A stretch of 64,000 nucleotides of DNA, taken from positions 3,124,001-3,188,000 of the forward strand of contig NC_134680.1 of assembly GCF_024713945.1 (NCBI RefSeq). Direction: 5' to 3'. The stretch's first letter is position 1. Each line of letters opens with the position of its first letter. This stretch comes from Dermatophagoides farinae. Lineage: Eukaryota; Arthropoda; Arachnida; Sarcoptiformes; Pyroglyphidae. The translations under genes were made by a program, and so were the position numbers. Of the stretch, positions 25,101 through 39,100 are shown piece after piece. The notes under the pieces were generated by a model. The model was not told the DNA's origin, ran no database searches, and worked only from the letters and a program-made list of their open reading frames with translations.

Positions 25101-25178
25101 CAAGTGCCATCAACAACAGGAAATCAATCACCAACAACACCGGCAATGCAATATTCACATCTACAGCAAAGAGTTTAA
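22083..25178 (+). CDS. NELFA: negative elongation factor A (NELF-A)
   Basis: Six exons (22083-22194, 22275-22411, 22493-22658, 22732-22890, 22962-23045, 23107-25178) total 2,730 nt, 909 residues. NELF-A is the NELF subunit that contacts RNA polymerase II and holds it paused near promoters. Hallmarks in order are WLHNKL near residue 35, NVKLKLLLSFLHLPKR, DDSDPWVSVVAELLENYP, then QPVKHFQLKRKAKSATLRAE and YKGIPSR. The nuclear basic segment LKRQRKDKEKEK follows, in the order of the family N-terminal domain. The middle (~290-700) is a Q/S/N-rich linker. A conserved-looking C-terminal module starts at ~707 (LSPSAEQLMREITNKFP). Human NELF-A is about 530 residues; the excess is polyQ linker. No in-frame ATG lies upstream of 22083 before a stop, but see the overlapping uORF. 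Confidence 0.93.
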
Positions 25179-25624
25179 CTATTTAACGCACACACACACA
25201 CACACACACATCCATCTTGAATATAGCTTTCTCATCAATCGCAACAAGAACCCATAAAATGTTGGACCTGAATACTATTGACTTATATTTTTCTTATAAT
25301 AATATATAACAATTTATATTTCTTAACGACCACCAAATGAGCGCATCATGCATATAAATAATTGGTCTTTTTGTATAAAATTAATTCATTGACCACAAAC
25401 AACAAACATGTTATACCGCAGATTTCGGTAATTTTATTCTTTTTAAGATTATAATAAATTTTTCTCAATAAAAATATGGCCACGAATAAGACGTTTAAAT
25501 AAATAGAAAAACCTTTATGACACAAATGAATTGTTTTTTAATTCCATTATTTGGAATCGATAAAAATCGTTATAATCCAACCTATAAAAAACAAATGATA
25601 AATTTGAAAAAAAATCCACCTCTT
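25179..25624. other. convergent 3' intergenic region
   Basis: 446 bp between the NELF-A stop (+) and the GCP2 stop (-). It starts with a (CA)n tract. AATAAA at 25453-25458 and 25467-25472 can serve NELF-A. The GCP2 3' end must lie in the same interval on the other strand, so the two 3' UTRs may overlap. Confidence 0.6.
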
Positions 25625-28600
25625 CTAAGATATGTACACAAACCTTGCAACAAATGGAAACATCATATGATATTCACAATTATCGGAATAAATCTTTTTC
25701 AACAGCTGGCTTACTAATGAATCAAATTCGGTGTTTGCTTTGTCAATGATATCTTTGATCGTAAACGATCTATTAGTATTAGTAGTAGTTTGTCCTCCTA
25801 CTTTGGTTTGATGATTATCTGATAAACCGCCAAATATTCGATTAGAAAAATAAAGTTTATTCAATTTTTCATGAATTAAATCTTCATCTACTTCGGAATT
25901 AGCAGCCGAATCGAATTCACGTGCAAGATTTTTGCTAATGCTGCTTGACGTTGTTGTTGGCTTTGTGGGTGATTGATTGGAAGACTTTAAAGATTGACCA
26001 AAAAAACAACTACTTTCCATCATTGTTGATTGATCTTCAGCATCGATTGAATCCTATTTGAAAACGATTAATTAATGTCATTAGACCATAGATTAGATAT
26101 ATACAAAATATTGATAAAAAATATTTCTAAACATACTTTCAATAAATGAGATAATTCAATACAAAGTGTAAATATCTTGATAATGATGGTCGTAATCTCC
26201 AATGATGTCAGAAAACAACTACTGAAACAGTGTTCAAGAAATTTTTCATGACATTCAATCACCGAATCAAGACTTGAGCCACGTTTAGTGATTTGACTAA
26301 TGAATTGTGAAAATGATGGATCGATTACTTCGAATGCATAGAAATAATGAAAATTTCGAACAAAAGCAATCATTTTATAACGTAATGCAAATGCTTTCTT
26401 ATGGATAGATTTGAATGATTTAGCCAATAATCGGGCATGATTTGTTTGATCTTGTTGTTGATCCGTTTTACCACTACTGTTGGTCAATTGATTCAACAAC
26501 GTAAGCGTATCACAACGTTTTAGCTGAACATTCAAAATATTATCTTTCCATGTTTCTTCAAGTTCCATTTCAGCATAACGACATAGGAAAATATAACGGA
26601 AAAGTAATTCATAGCAAACGACAGATTTCTGCGTGAAAATCAATGATAATGGGAATGGTACATCGAATTTGAGCATTAATGATTCGTAACAAAATAATTT
26701 TGATGATTCACAAGCATTCATTTCGTTCATAACAATGGACTTTTTTTTCAACGTCGAAGTGTTAGACTTGTTATCCATTGATTTGGAATTGGGTGAATTA
26801 TTTTTGTTGTTCAAATATCTTGGTGGTCGGCGAATAATTGAATCAATTGAATCGTCGTTCGCGTTGAATTCTTGATCTTCAATTACAGAACTTATAATTG
26901 AACGATTAAGAGCAACATCATCATCATCATCTTCGGCATCTTCATCACATCGAAGTAGATACGATGATGATGGCGAAGGATCATTTGCGAATGATGTATT
27001 AAAAGAATTATCCTCTTGAGTTGCAAATGGTTTCATAATCTGATAGATTTGTTTTAGAAACGATTTTCCAACAAATTCAACATGTGGATCATCTTTTAGA
27101 TATTGTCTATCGGAATGACAAACCGATATACCTAATGCCATACCCATCATTGAATCTAAACGATGTTGAACCACAGAATCCGTACGTTTACAAAGATCTT
27201 TAGAGGCGAATTTCATAAAATGTACAATAAAATCACCCATTGATAGAAGCATATAATGCCGCACAGCATTGAATGTTTCGACCAATTGAGATTCATGAAC
27301 AAGGATATGCAATAGTTGGGAACTGGCTTCTTCATAAGCTGATTGTATCGGTGCTAAATAAGTGGATTCATCGAATGAATAATAAATCTCTTCTGGTTTC
27401 GGAGTAAAAATGGCGGCCATTGTACTGGCAGGTTGTGCGGGTGCACCACCACCACCACCCGAATGATTTGATGCATTCGATGAAGATGATGAAGCCATCG
27501 AATATGCAAAAGATGTATTATCAGTCATCATTGGGTTGGTCGAATGATGTTGGTGATGACCATAATAATTATTATTAGCATTAGGATTATTCATGAACAT
27601 GAACGGACTATTTCCTCCTCCAATCGTATTCATAACGGCATTCGATCCATAATGTTTTGGAACAAACGATGATGCAGCATCACTTTGAAGAACACTGCTG
27701 CCTACCGTCGTTGTTGCACCTAGATTATGCATTTGATGCTGTTGTTGTTGATTTTGTTGTTGGAATATCGATTGAGGTATCGGAATGACTTTAGAAGATT
27801 TCAGGAACAGTTGTTTTACCTTATTGATGATCGATACATATTTACCAGTTTTATAAATGACTTGTTCGTATTTACGAAGAAAACATGGTGTTTTTGAGGA
27901 ATTTATACGATAACGAACATCCCAATATTTACTATATGTTTTGAGAGATATATTATTATAAACAAAAATCACAATAGTTAATTGCTTCTTATAACTTACT
28001 CATTAAATTTGCCAAAATCATCATCATATTCGTCATCAGATTCGACAAGATCCGTATCATTATGATGATGTGATTGATTCTGTGATTGAATACTGCTGCT
28101 ATTATTCAAACCATCAGTTGCCGATCGGCCATTTTGATGGCTGTTGCCAGATGTTCCAGCGTAGTAAGTACCACCACCCATCACACCGACACTTTGATGG
28201 CTATGTGTATCTTCAATAAAAAATTCTTTACGTGGATCACCAATCTCTCCATAGTAGATCCATGTTTTCATTATATCAAAATAAGGTATGGCAGCTGATT
28301 TAGTGAGCATTAGACAAAGCTCAAGAGCATTATTATCCATTCCTTGTATGGATTTAGTTTTTTCATGTAACAAAGTGAGAACAGCACCACCGACACTTTT
28401 GTTTTTATAAAGTTTGGCACAAATTTCTTTCAATAGGGCAAATGTTGAAAAATAAGGAAGTAAAATGAAAAACATTTTCTGTAGGAATAGGTCATTTTTC
28501 ATCAAAGAATCTTCCATCTGACATATGGTCATATTATAATCATAAAGATGTTGATGAATACTAGCTACTAATGCCTGATTGACCAGACCATATACACGAG

Positions 28601-30078
28601 ATTCAACAAAACTAATAATAGTCGAATAATGATAACAGATTTTAAGAATTCTTTGCGTAGTTACGGCGAAAAAATGATCCGTACTAGGATCAAGTATTAA
28701 CTTATAATGGCTTGAATCTTGTGACCGTAGAAGACGAATGAAACGGCCCTCGATACCCTGTGATTTAAATTAAAATGATTAAAACATCTAAAAAAGTTAC
28801 GAAACTTACAATTAGAACAAAAAGGAGATCCCTGAGTAAAAGCTGTTCTTGTTCTTGTACCGGATACGTTCCGAGTGTATTGAAACAATCATTCTCTTTA
28901 GGCCAATCACATGGATGAAAATCTCGAGATAAATATGGCGGTATCTTGCGACTTTGATTATGATTATGTTGATGATTTGAAATGGTTTTCTTCGAATTCA
29001 AAACTGTCGTTGACGTCTGTGATTTAAATGATATATCATTTGTATCATCTTGACCGTTTTGTCCACTATCAACATTAGTGATCATTGGTGATGCCAAAAG
29101 ACTTGGATTATGACCACCTTTCGGTGTTTGTAATGATCGTAGTGGACTTTTTGCCTCTATTGATCTTGCTCCAAGTGTTTTTGATTTGACTATATTATTC
29201 GAATGTTCAGCAGCGGACATTTGATATTTGAGTGGATTAAAATCTTGTTGATTGACCATATTCAACAAAGCAGATGTGGCTGATGATGGCCTTGACACAC
29301 GTGGTGATGTTTGATTCGTTCGACGATAAATCTGTGTAGAAATTTGGTTATTTTTTGTCGTCGAATTTGGACAGAATTTACTCTTGCTCTGTACGATATC
29401 ATTGTAATTGTTCATAAAGTTGCTCATCTATAATCAACAATCAAATCAATCAATAAATTGTTTTTTGACAGAATAAATCCTTACATTTTTATCTTCACGA
29501 ACTCGAACCATAAATCTAACGAATGGATCAACTTCTCTGGAGCTATATCATTGGAATTAAACATGGTCATTTTTAATTTTAAATGACAGTAGCATTTTTC
29601 AACAAAAAAAAACTTACTTTTGGCATTTCAATGGATTATATTGTTCAACAAATTTTGGATTATCACTTAAACGATTATAGAATATGGAAAACGGTTTTGA
29701 TGATTGCCGATTGAGACCTTTTTCAAAACGTTCGGCGATTGTTTCACGATTAAAATTTTTAGCTTCTGAAACACTAAATGATGATGATTGTGTTGGTGGG
29801 AGAAAAAAATTCGATAATTCAATAAACAAAATAGAAAGTTTTCGAACTTACTTAAACAAACGAAACAATTCGGATACAGAATTTTCAAGCTCATATTTAT
29901 TCATATTTGATGATGATGATTGATGAATTGTAGCTGTCGATGATGATGTAGGTGATTGGGATGATAATGTTGAATATCGTTGTTGTTGATGACTGTTGAA
30001 TTTTCGATTCATATTCGATGGCTGTTGTTGTTGTTGTTGTTGTTGATGCTGTTGTCGTCGGTGATCCATTTTTTTCAT
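25625..30078 (-). CDS. TUBGCP2: gamma-tubulin complex component 2 (GCP2)
   Basis: Seven exons on the - strand: 30078-29852, 29773-29618, 29542-29485, 29427-28810, 28757-28000, 27931-26137, 26053-25625. They total 4,041 nt, 1,346 residues. GCP2 pairs with GCP3 to form the gamma-tubulin small complex that nucleates microtubules. The GRIP1 region is covered by LRDLLFVLIGIEGRFI, then ELCLMLTKSAAIPYFDIMKT with WIYYGEIGDP, and DKYWDVRYRI. The gamma-tubulin-binding GRIP2 region has GDFIVHFMKFA, FPLSLIFTQKSVVCYELLFR and FYAFEVIDPSF. The C terminus (TEFDSLVSQLLKKIYSDNCEY) follows the family. The family is normally about 900 residues. The surplus comes from a polyQ N-terminus, an S/N-rich block in exon 4, and H/S/D-rich inserts in exons 5 and 6. 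Two in-frame ATGs (30078, 30069) compete as start. Confidence 0.95.
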
Positions 30079-30593
30079 TTATAAATCAAATTAATCAACA
30101 AATTTTCTTTTTCGAATTTTCATTTCAAAAACACAAACAAAAACAAAAAAAAATCCAGGACATAGATATGAACACAATGAACTTAATCACGAAATATATA
30201 TAATTTAACGGTGAAAATCGCGTGAATAAAGCAACGAAAAACATTTACATTATACTCACATCCAAACGTGTGCTTTTCTCTTTTACTCGAATTGTGTTTA
30301 TTTGTTTCATTTCTCTTCCCCCGCCGCTAAATAATATTGAAGATGATGGAGTCGATCTTATTCTCCTTGTATGTCAATTGTGCGCATGACATTTGTATTT
30401 TTTTTCACATGAATTTTGTTGAAAAAAATTCGAATTAAAGAATTATTACATTACATACATATTCTGAAAATAACAACAGCATTTTTTCATTTTGTTGTCG
30501 TTTCACCCACACACATAATACAATAATCATCATTCTTCATCACTTGAATCATTACTACTGCTTTTTATGACATTTTACAAAATTGAAATACTG

Positions 30594-30624
<31 letters not shown>

Positions 30625-31035
30625 ACAACAATCATTTCTCATTCATTCATTCAGTTGTTGTTGTTGTTGTTAATTTCTTCCTCGTGATAAAAAAATCGTC
30701 AAGAGAAAAACTTTATTTTCATTTTTAATCGTTAAAAAATGTTATGTATGTGGGCGGAAATATGGAAATCTTGTCTTTAACTATAGTATACTAATAGCTA
30801 AATGACGCCTGGGTAGACGTCAAAATTGTGACAAAAAAAAAATTTTTTTTTTTGTAATTCGTTATCAGAAAATAACAGCGGTAACAATTAACGACACACC
30901 CCTTTAAAATTAAATTTAAGAAAATGATTTGAAGAAAATTTTTAATTAAATTAGTGATTCAAATTTTAAAATATGTGGAAAAAAAACATTCGATTTGATT
31001 TGTAATCAACGAACGAACGTTTCACATAATCGTGA
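30079..31035. other. divergent intergenic region
   Basis: 957 bp separating the GCP2 start (-) from the next gene (+), so it probably contains both promoters. Includes a (GAT)n tract and a GTT run. No TATA or other recognised element can be called. Confidence 0.6.
30597..30625. repeat. (GAT)n trinucleotide repeat
   Basis: About ten TGA/GAT units in the divergent promoter region. Confidence 0.9.
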
Positions 31036-32685
31036 ATGCATTACTGGCGGTTATGGTTGTCAGTTCTTTGGATTAGGTAATAACAAAAAAAAACAATCCG
31101 GCTATTTATTAATAGCTCATCTTTTCTTTTATTTTCTTTTTTAAATTTATTTTCACTTCCGTATTCATATCCGATTACTAATATCATATACTACATCCAG
31201 TGGCAGCATTGATCAATTACATTGCTGGTTAGCCATGGCTATGATGATAACACAACAAGATAATAAAGAAACAATTGAAAAAATTGATAATATTCATTCA
31301 AAATTGAATAAATCAAAACAAATGTGTCTTACGAATGTACATCGACAGATTCAGTTGAATAATAAGATTGCTACATCAATCAGACAATGTTGTCATCATA
31401 TGCATTTCAATGATTGTATGGAGAAACAATGTATCAATTATAACAAAGGTGCTATCGATAAATCAATAATAGATAATTGTTCACAAATATTTCTTACAAT
31501 AACCGATCCAATATGTTTACCTGTCGTACGACAACCTAAACAATATTGTGATATAAATGTTGGGTAAGTGTTTATTAATTAATTAATTAATTATTTGTAA
31601 TTCATTTTTTTTGTGTCACTCTCTTATGTTGATTGAATATTTTTCAATTTTTTTTATTCATCAGTGTATTTGGTCTAACAATGATTCATTATAGTAATTG
31701 TCGTTTGCAAATGGTCGAATTTCTTCGAGAATTTTATGGTCCACCACAACAATGGCTTTATGGTGATGATGGTGGTGGTGGAGATGTTATTCAACAACAA
31801 TCATTATATAAAAAACAATGTTGTCTAACATATACTGCATGTCATTGTTTTGAACGACAATTTAAACAAAAATGTCAACAACGATTGATGAAACAATTTC
31901 AAAAATTATCCGATAAAATGGCCGATTATCATTGTCGTTGTCCAGGTTTAGAACAAATCGATCATCATCAACAACAACAAACAAATGGTAGAAAATCTTC
32001 TGATCGACAAAAACAACAAAAAAATTGTACAAAAATAATTGAAGATGAATGTCAATGGATGATACCAGAAAATCGTCGATTGTTATTGGAATATCAGAAT
32101 TTTCTTTCATATTCAATATTTATTGCTATTGTGACGATCATCACAACCATATTGTTTTGTACATTCTGTTCATCATATGGTATCATCGATTTTTTCCTAC
32201 GAAAACTTCAACCAAAACGATGGCGATTCGGTAATGATAATTTGGCCGACTCACAACCATTATTTCGACGACCAATCATTGGTGGTGGTTTTAGATTTCA
32301 ATTTATTCCGATTCCATTAATCAGATATCAATCACCATCTACAAGAAGTGGTGCTAGTCGTTATAACGATGATTCACCATCATCATCATCATCATCATCG
32401 TACATTTCTTCTACACCGAGTTCCAGTATAACAGCGATTACCAATTCACGTATCATTGATTCTAAACGTAAAACATTCGCACGAACTAGATCGATTCAAT
32501 CAAGTTTAGTAAGCATTCGACGATCACCAATGTCATCATCATCGTCATCATCATCATATAGTTCTTCACCATTCTCACCAAAAATCATTGGAAATTTAAA
32601 ACATCGAAAAACTATTGATGGACGTACCACCAAAAAAACTAAACACCATCATCGTCATCGAAAACGTAAAACATTTTCTGTATAA
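31036..32685 (+). CDS. uncharacterised Cys-rich single-pass membrane protein
   Basis: Three exons (31036-31076, 31201-31563, 31665-32685) give 474 residues with consistent phases. Exon 1 is a short reading frame, MHYWRLWLSVLWI, that works as the start of a signal peptide; it is the weakest part of the model. The ectodomain has two cysteine modules, each opening with CC: QCCHHMHFNDCMEKQC and QCCLTYTACHCFERQFKQKC, each followed by more spaced cysteines. A transmembrane helix (YSIFIAIVTIITTILFCTFC) follows. The cytoplasmic tail is about 170 residues, basic and S-rich, ending KTKHHHRHRKRKTFSV. The topology suggests a type I surface receptor or adhesion protein. I recognise no family. Exons 2 and 3 are well supported by composition and splice sites. 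Confidence 0.65.
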
Positions 32686-33145
32686 GCGAAAAAAAAATTT
32701 CCCAATAATATAAGAGAAAATGAGGTGTAATATATTTATTATTGTTTTGATTTTATTTTTATTCTCATCATCAAAACTCACATTCATTTTTAATAATAAT
32801 AATAATAAATAACAATAATCATAGAATGTGGAAGGGGGATGTACAATCAATAAGAGATGAAGAATTTTGAAATTTAAAATCGAAAAAACAACCAAACAAT
32901 AAATTAAGAAAAAAAGAAAGGATGGTAATGTTGGGTAGTAGAGGATTAAAATCAATCAAACACCATAAACTTTTTTCAGTTAATTGGATAAAATTCTACA
33001 CCTTATTTATAAATTATATAAGCATGTTTAGTATGTAATGGATTGGATTTTGTTGACTAGAGTTTATTTTTATTTGTAACAAATAATTATGAAGAATTAA
33101 GAAGCGAGAGAGAGAGAAAAAAAATTCCAAAACAATCCACTGTTG
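32686..33145. other. convergent 3' intergenic region
   Basis: 460 bp between two stop codons on opposite strands. A/T-rich with AAT repeats and a GA tract near 33,105. Both 3' UTRs must end here; I cannot assign the poly(A) sites. Confidence 0.6.
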
Positions 33146-36100
33146 TCATGTTGGTTCAACATAATTTCCAGGAAATGTTCCAAATTTACCCGTTAATGTT
33201 GAACGGCCTAAAAACCAACCATCATCACATTGAATAGTGACCGTTAATAGATCACCATATTGTAATTCTAATTCATCCGGTTGTTGTGGTTGATAAGGAT
33301 AAAGTACACGATAGATTTTCGGCTTTGGTAAACAAAAACGTTCGACATTAGTACCTGGTTGTGAACGGCTTGCATCCGGTGCTCGTCGTATTTGATGCAT
33401 TAAATTCGAAGTAGAATAACCGCCACCACCGCCACTACCCGATGTTGTTGAACCTGCTGGTTCTGATCTTGTTGAACTGAAATAAATTTGACTACCACCA
33501 CCAGTGGTTGAAGAAGAATCACCAGTTAGGGGTGGTTGTGATTCATGATGGGCGTGTTGATGATGATGATTATGGATGTGTGGATGATGGCCATATACAA
33601 CACTACTATTACCACCACTGCTGCTGCCAGTTTCAGTTGGTAATTGTGGCATTGATGCCATCGGTTGTATCGATGTTAATGGATGATGATGATGTTGAGG
33701 CAATGATGAGTTAGCACCAGAAATTGGAAGATTTAACAAAAGCATCGATGATAATGACGATGATGATGATGTTTCTAAACCTTCTTGGTTTTTTTCATTG
33801 GAACTATTCGATGTTGCTACCGTTGCCGTAATGATTGATGATGACTGTTGATCAAGAAATGATAACGAAGCACGAATAGCTGAAGCTAATGGCCATCCAC
33901 AACGAAACGAAAGCAAATTGTATGCACGTGCAAACAAATGGTTGGTGATTATGGACCGAAGAGAAGCAGCAAACGCACGCACACACACGTGATAGCGCGT
34001 GATATTTCAACATTTGTAACATTAGAAAAGTAGCATCAGCAGAAGCAGCATTTAAAAATTGAACAAATTTAAGAAAAAGCAAACAAATAAAAAAAATGGA
34101 CAATGGACAACCATAGATTAGTGATGTGATTCGATAAGCAAAGCACATTATAAGCAAAAAAAAGGTTAAACGGAAACTGGGGAAAAAAATAGACATTCTC
34201 AAATTGAAACAAAAAACAAAATTTGATTTATGAAACGAAATAAAATTTATTATTATAAATAGTCTAAACAGTGCTCTTTGTATATTTGTTTGTTTGTTTT
34301 TTTTTTTGAAAAAAGATTAGATGATTTGAGAATTTTTTTTCGTTTGTAAAATGAAAAACACGAAAAATAAAACGAACGACTAGATTGACCAGAGATAGAG
34401 AGAGAGAACGAAAAAACATTGAAGAACTTATAATCAGGATAGAACAAAGGAAAATTAAAAAAAAAAAAAACAGAAAATTGATGAATAAAAACATAACGGG
34501 GAGAGTAGTACCGCACACAATCAATCAATTAACGTTTATTAACTATTTTGATAATATATCGGTGTAAAAATGGTTTTTTAAGGAAAAAATAAAAAAAAAA
34601 TAAAAATAAAAAAGGAAATCAGTCAATGAATTTTTTTTTCATGGGGAAACCAAAATACCCAAATGAAATAATAAAAGTATTATAATCCATAATGCACTTA
34701 CCATTGGCAACTTGTTTCATCACTTCAACATAAGAAACGGGGAATATTCCCACATCTTGCCGTTCGTTCATGCCTTCATACCAATTTTCATCAACTCGTC
34801 GTAATAGTGTTAATTTTTCTCCCTATTTTAATACAATAAAAAAAATTATTTACAATACTAGGTTATTATTGTAGGTGTTGAAAAAAACCATACCTTTTTA
34901 AATGAAATCTCAACATTAGTTTTGGCATTGAAATCAAATTTGGCACGTGCAACGCCATTCGGTGATGATGTTTCATCAATGTCCAGATACGTACGTGGTA
35001 CAAATCCCTTTGATAAAAAAAAGAGCAAAAAATCCTCATTAAAATTTTTCCATTCGAGTGATTGATCAATACAAACCACTAATCCACTGGAACAATCTTC
35101 TACTTCCATCCATTGCTGATTAATCTGTTTTCTTATGGTGACTAGATCGCCTTTTTTAACTGCCAATTCATTACGGGCCATTGCCTGGAAATCATACATT
35201 ACTCGAGCCATTTTACCTGTTGGTTCTAATCGTTCAAGTACGAGAGAAAAAATTTGATTAGATAAAAAAGAAAGCCAAATTAAGCAAAAAAATGATTTAA
35301 AAATCCATCAATCTCCGAAAAATCTTCAATAAACAACATCAGTATCATTGACGATGATGAATAAGTGGCTGTTGCTATTTGATTATGAATTTAGATTAGT
35401 CATTTTGCAGCTGCTATAATATCATTATCACTAAATTAACTGCCAAATGGATTTGTTTATTTCATTCCATCGATTGATAACTCATGGCATATGATGTGAC
35501 ATTTCATTCATTCATTTGACTGACCATTATCATTGAAATCGATTTAATGAATGAATTTACCTTTGGTTGTGTATAATGGCCGACGATCATAACGATCTAA
35601 TGCAACGACCGGTGGTGACATTGGTTGAGGAACATAATGATGTCGTTGTAGGCTATAAGTATTAGATGAGGTATTAACAACAGTTGTCACTGGTTTCAAT
35701 GATGTACCCGGTAATGGACCACCACATGGTCCAATATAATGACGGCCATACTATTTTTTTCGATAAAAAATTTCAATAAGTATCCATAAACAAATTATAA
35801 ACTCATAAACTTACCGATCGATTTGGTGTGGCTGAACTTGAAAATGAACTATCCTCTTCAGTAACAGTACTACCGGGTATTCGGTAATGAACATTCAATC
35901 CGACCGAATCCGGTGTCGCTGTTGATGATCCGCATGGCTGTTGACCCATCATCATTGTACTCCTGACTATAAATTAAATGAGAACAGAGACAATTTTTTT
36001 GAATTTTAATACTGATTCAATATAAGAAAGAAAAAAATTCTTTGGGCTTAAATCGAAGAAATAGGTCAACAAATTTGTATTCTATCTAACCTGGACTAAT

Positions 36101-39100
36101 TGGGTCAATAGTAGCTGGTACAACAGAGACCGCTACTGTTGGGTCATCAATGATAATATTGGGACTATGAAAATAACTTTTCGGTACAGCTGATGATAAT
36201 TTAGGTGGTGATGTAAATGTATCAGTTGAGAATATTTTCTTTGTCGTGGTTGTAGTTAAATAATCTGATTCTGTTTCCGAATCGGAAATCAAGCCACTAT
36301 TTCCACTACGTATAGGTGGTGTTCTACCAGCACTACCCATTCGGGCTTTTTGTGGTGATCGTGTTTTTCGTGTTTTCGATTTAATCACACAAATTCGATC
36401 TTGTGGATCTTTCATTCTTGCCACTTTATTGATCAGATCCGGCTGTGTATTGAGAAAATGTTCAAATGAATGTGCTTTATCGCTAGGACGATGTGAACCG
36501 GGTCGTAATAAGCCACCATAAGCATATTCTGCTTCTTCTTCCGCTACTGCTCTACATTCATCATCATCATCATCATCCATGGTGATATCTTCTTCATAGA
36601 ATTCATCCGATTCATCCGCATCGATTAATTGTACTTCGTCCACTGCTTCGAATGCAACAGATTTCTGTTTCTTTTGGTTACTGGTATTCGATTTTTTTGA
36701 TGGAGCTGCATTGGTGGACACTGATCGTAATGTTTCATAGATATAATCAAAATCATTCGTTATTTGTGTTTGCCATTCATCAAGATTATCCCAATCTTCG
36801 CCACCAGGTTTTTTGGATAGGCTAAAATCTACACCGCTATCCGTATCAGTAGTCTGGTCAACTATATTTATATAAGGATTCGATGAAAGATCAAAATCGA
36901 TAAATTTTTGAGGATAGATGAATACAATTTTGAAAATATTTTAAGCATGATCATTCATTCATGCAAATCTTGATTCATTTTGTGAAAGCATTAAGAATGT
37001 TAAACATTTTGTTTTGTATTTGGAATTTTCATCAGCAGCAAAAATTGTGTTAAATATCGATTAGGCAATAATATAACCCATAATAAAGCCCCATGCATCA
37101 ATTAATTAATTTTGTAGAATAATTATCACTTACATTTTGTTCGACTACCATTTCCAGATGATAGTTGTCTCATTGGTGCTGTACGTTGCAAACCTTGAAA
37201 TGGTATATCTTCACCACGTTGTACAGCACGATATACTGATGGTGATGCTGGTTGTGGTGCTACAGCAATGTCATAGAAAATAAAATTCAAATAAATAAAA
37301 TGTACATTACACACATTCCAACCACTTACCAATTTTTCCTTTATTTTTACGTATAATGTATGATGAATCTGAATCATAGCCAGAACCACCGGATATACTA
37401 TTTGTACCAGTTGGTTGATTTATACCCGTAGCTGGCGGTGATGTTAATTGATTAAAAACACAATTCTCATGATAAAAGAATTTTTTTTCCATTTTTGATG
37501 TCGTTGGTGATTGTTGTTGTTGTTGTTGTTGATCAATAAGACCATTCTCTTTTGGCGACAATGCATTTCCATTCGTATGTTTAGCATTCTATTATCAATG
37601 AAAAATTATAAAAACAAATGTTTACAAAAAAAACTAACAAGGAATTTATTTTTAAAAAAGTAAAAAAAAGAGAAAAAAGCAGAGCAAGAAAGCAAAGCAA
37701 AATAATTTAAAAAAACAGACAAAAACCCGAATAAAAAGAAAAAAAACGGATACACCCACAAAAACAACAATATCAATGAATAAAACACAAAAAATTAAAT
37801 CCGAAATCAAATTACTAAATTGTTAAGAAAGAAAAACCGACCTCATGATGATGGATATCATCATCATCATCATCATCATCGGATACTTCATCATCACCAT
37901 CATGTTCATCGTCATGGCTATCTTTATGTTTTGAATTACAAGGTCCATTTCCACTACCATCATCCTCATCATAATTATCGTAGGATCGATGATGGTCATC
38001 GGATTCTTCTTCTTCTTCCTCTTCATCATCATCATCATCATCATTATCCTCATCATCACCGTCTTTCTTATCAGTTGATAATTTTCGCCGCTTTTTCGAT
38101 GTTTTTCGACGACGTCGAATGGTTCCAATTGGTGTTGGATCAGTGGAATGGCGACGTAAACTTGAAGATCGTGATCTACCACGACGTGATGATGATCCAG
38201 ATCGTTTAATGGTGGCAGTAGTAGTAGCTTCGAGAAATGTAGCTAATAATTGTTGTTTAGTTTGTTCCAATAACCGTTGTTGTTGTTGATCGGTCATCAA
38301 TGATGGCAATGAACGGCTTGATAATTTTGGTGATTCAGAATAACGTTGTGTTTGTTGATGATATCGTTGTGAATCGGATCTCTTTCGTGCCGATGATAAT
38401 GATCTTGATGACATTCGTGAAAGACTTTGTGCACGTTTGCGTAGTTTAGATTGTAATTTCTTTGTTTTTTTACAAAAAAATTCAATTTTTGATTTTTTGG
38501 TGGAAAAATAAACAGAATCAACATATATATAGATAGATAAATAGACAGATAGAATGGAAACTAAAAACAACCAACCAAGCCAACACACAACACAAAACAA
38601 CTATACATATATTGCTAATAAATAATGAACTGAGGATTCGATTACCTGATTAGCGGAAACGGCCGTTGTGGCCAATACTTCGGCAAATATTGAATCAATA
38701 TAGTTGAAGATGTCATTGTAAAACTATTGATTGATTGAATTTTTAACAAACAAACATTACCACCACAATAACACATACAAAAATTGATTTTTTTTTTGCA
38801 CAAAGAATATTTTGAGAAATAATATTACGATGTAATTACAATAGATGACGATGTAGAAAGAAAGAAGAGAGAAGAACAAATTTTTGGGCAGCAGCAGCAG
38901 AAATAGCAGGAAATGAGTGTGGAATGGATTTGGAAAAAATAGCATCATTGTTCGAAGCATATATTTGTATATATTTTGGCAGTAAAGTAGATGATGCGTA
39001 ATAGAAAAAAAAAGAATCAATGAGAGAATGAGAAAAAAAATTGTTGTTTTCATTCAGTTAGTATCTTTACGGATAATTTATACTTTGTTTTTTTTTTTTT

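Noticed and set aside
37820-38209. H-rich + strand frame of 129 codons
   Set aside because: Mirror image of the D/E-rich SORBS exon (GAT/ATC repeats) on the other strand.
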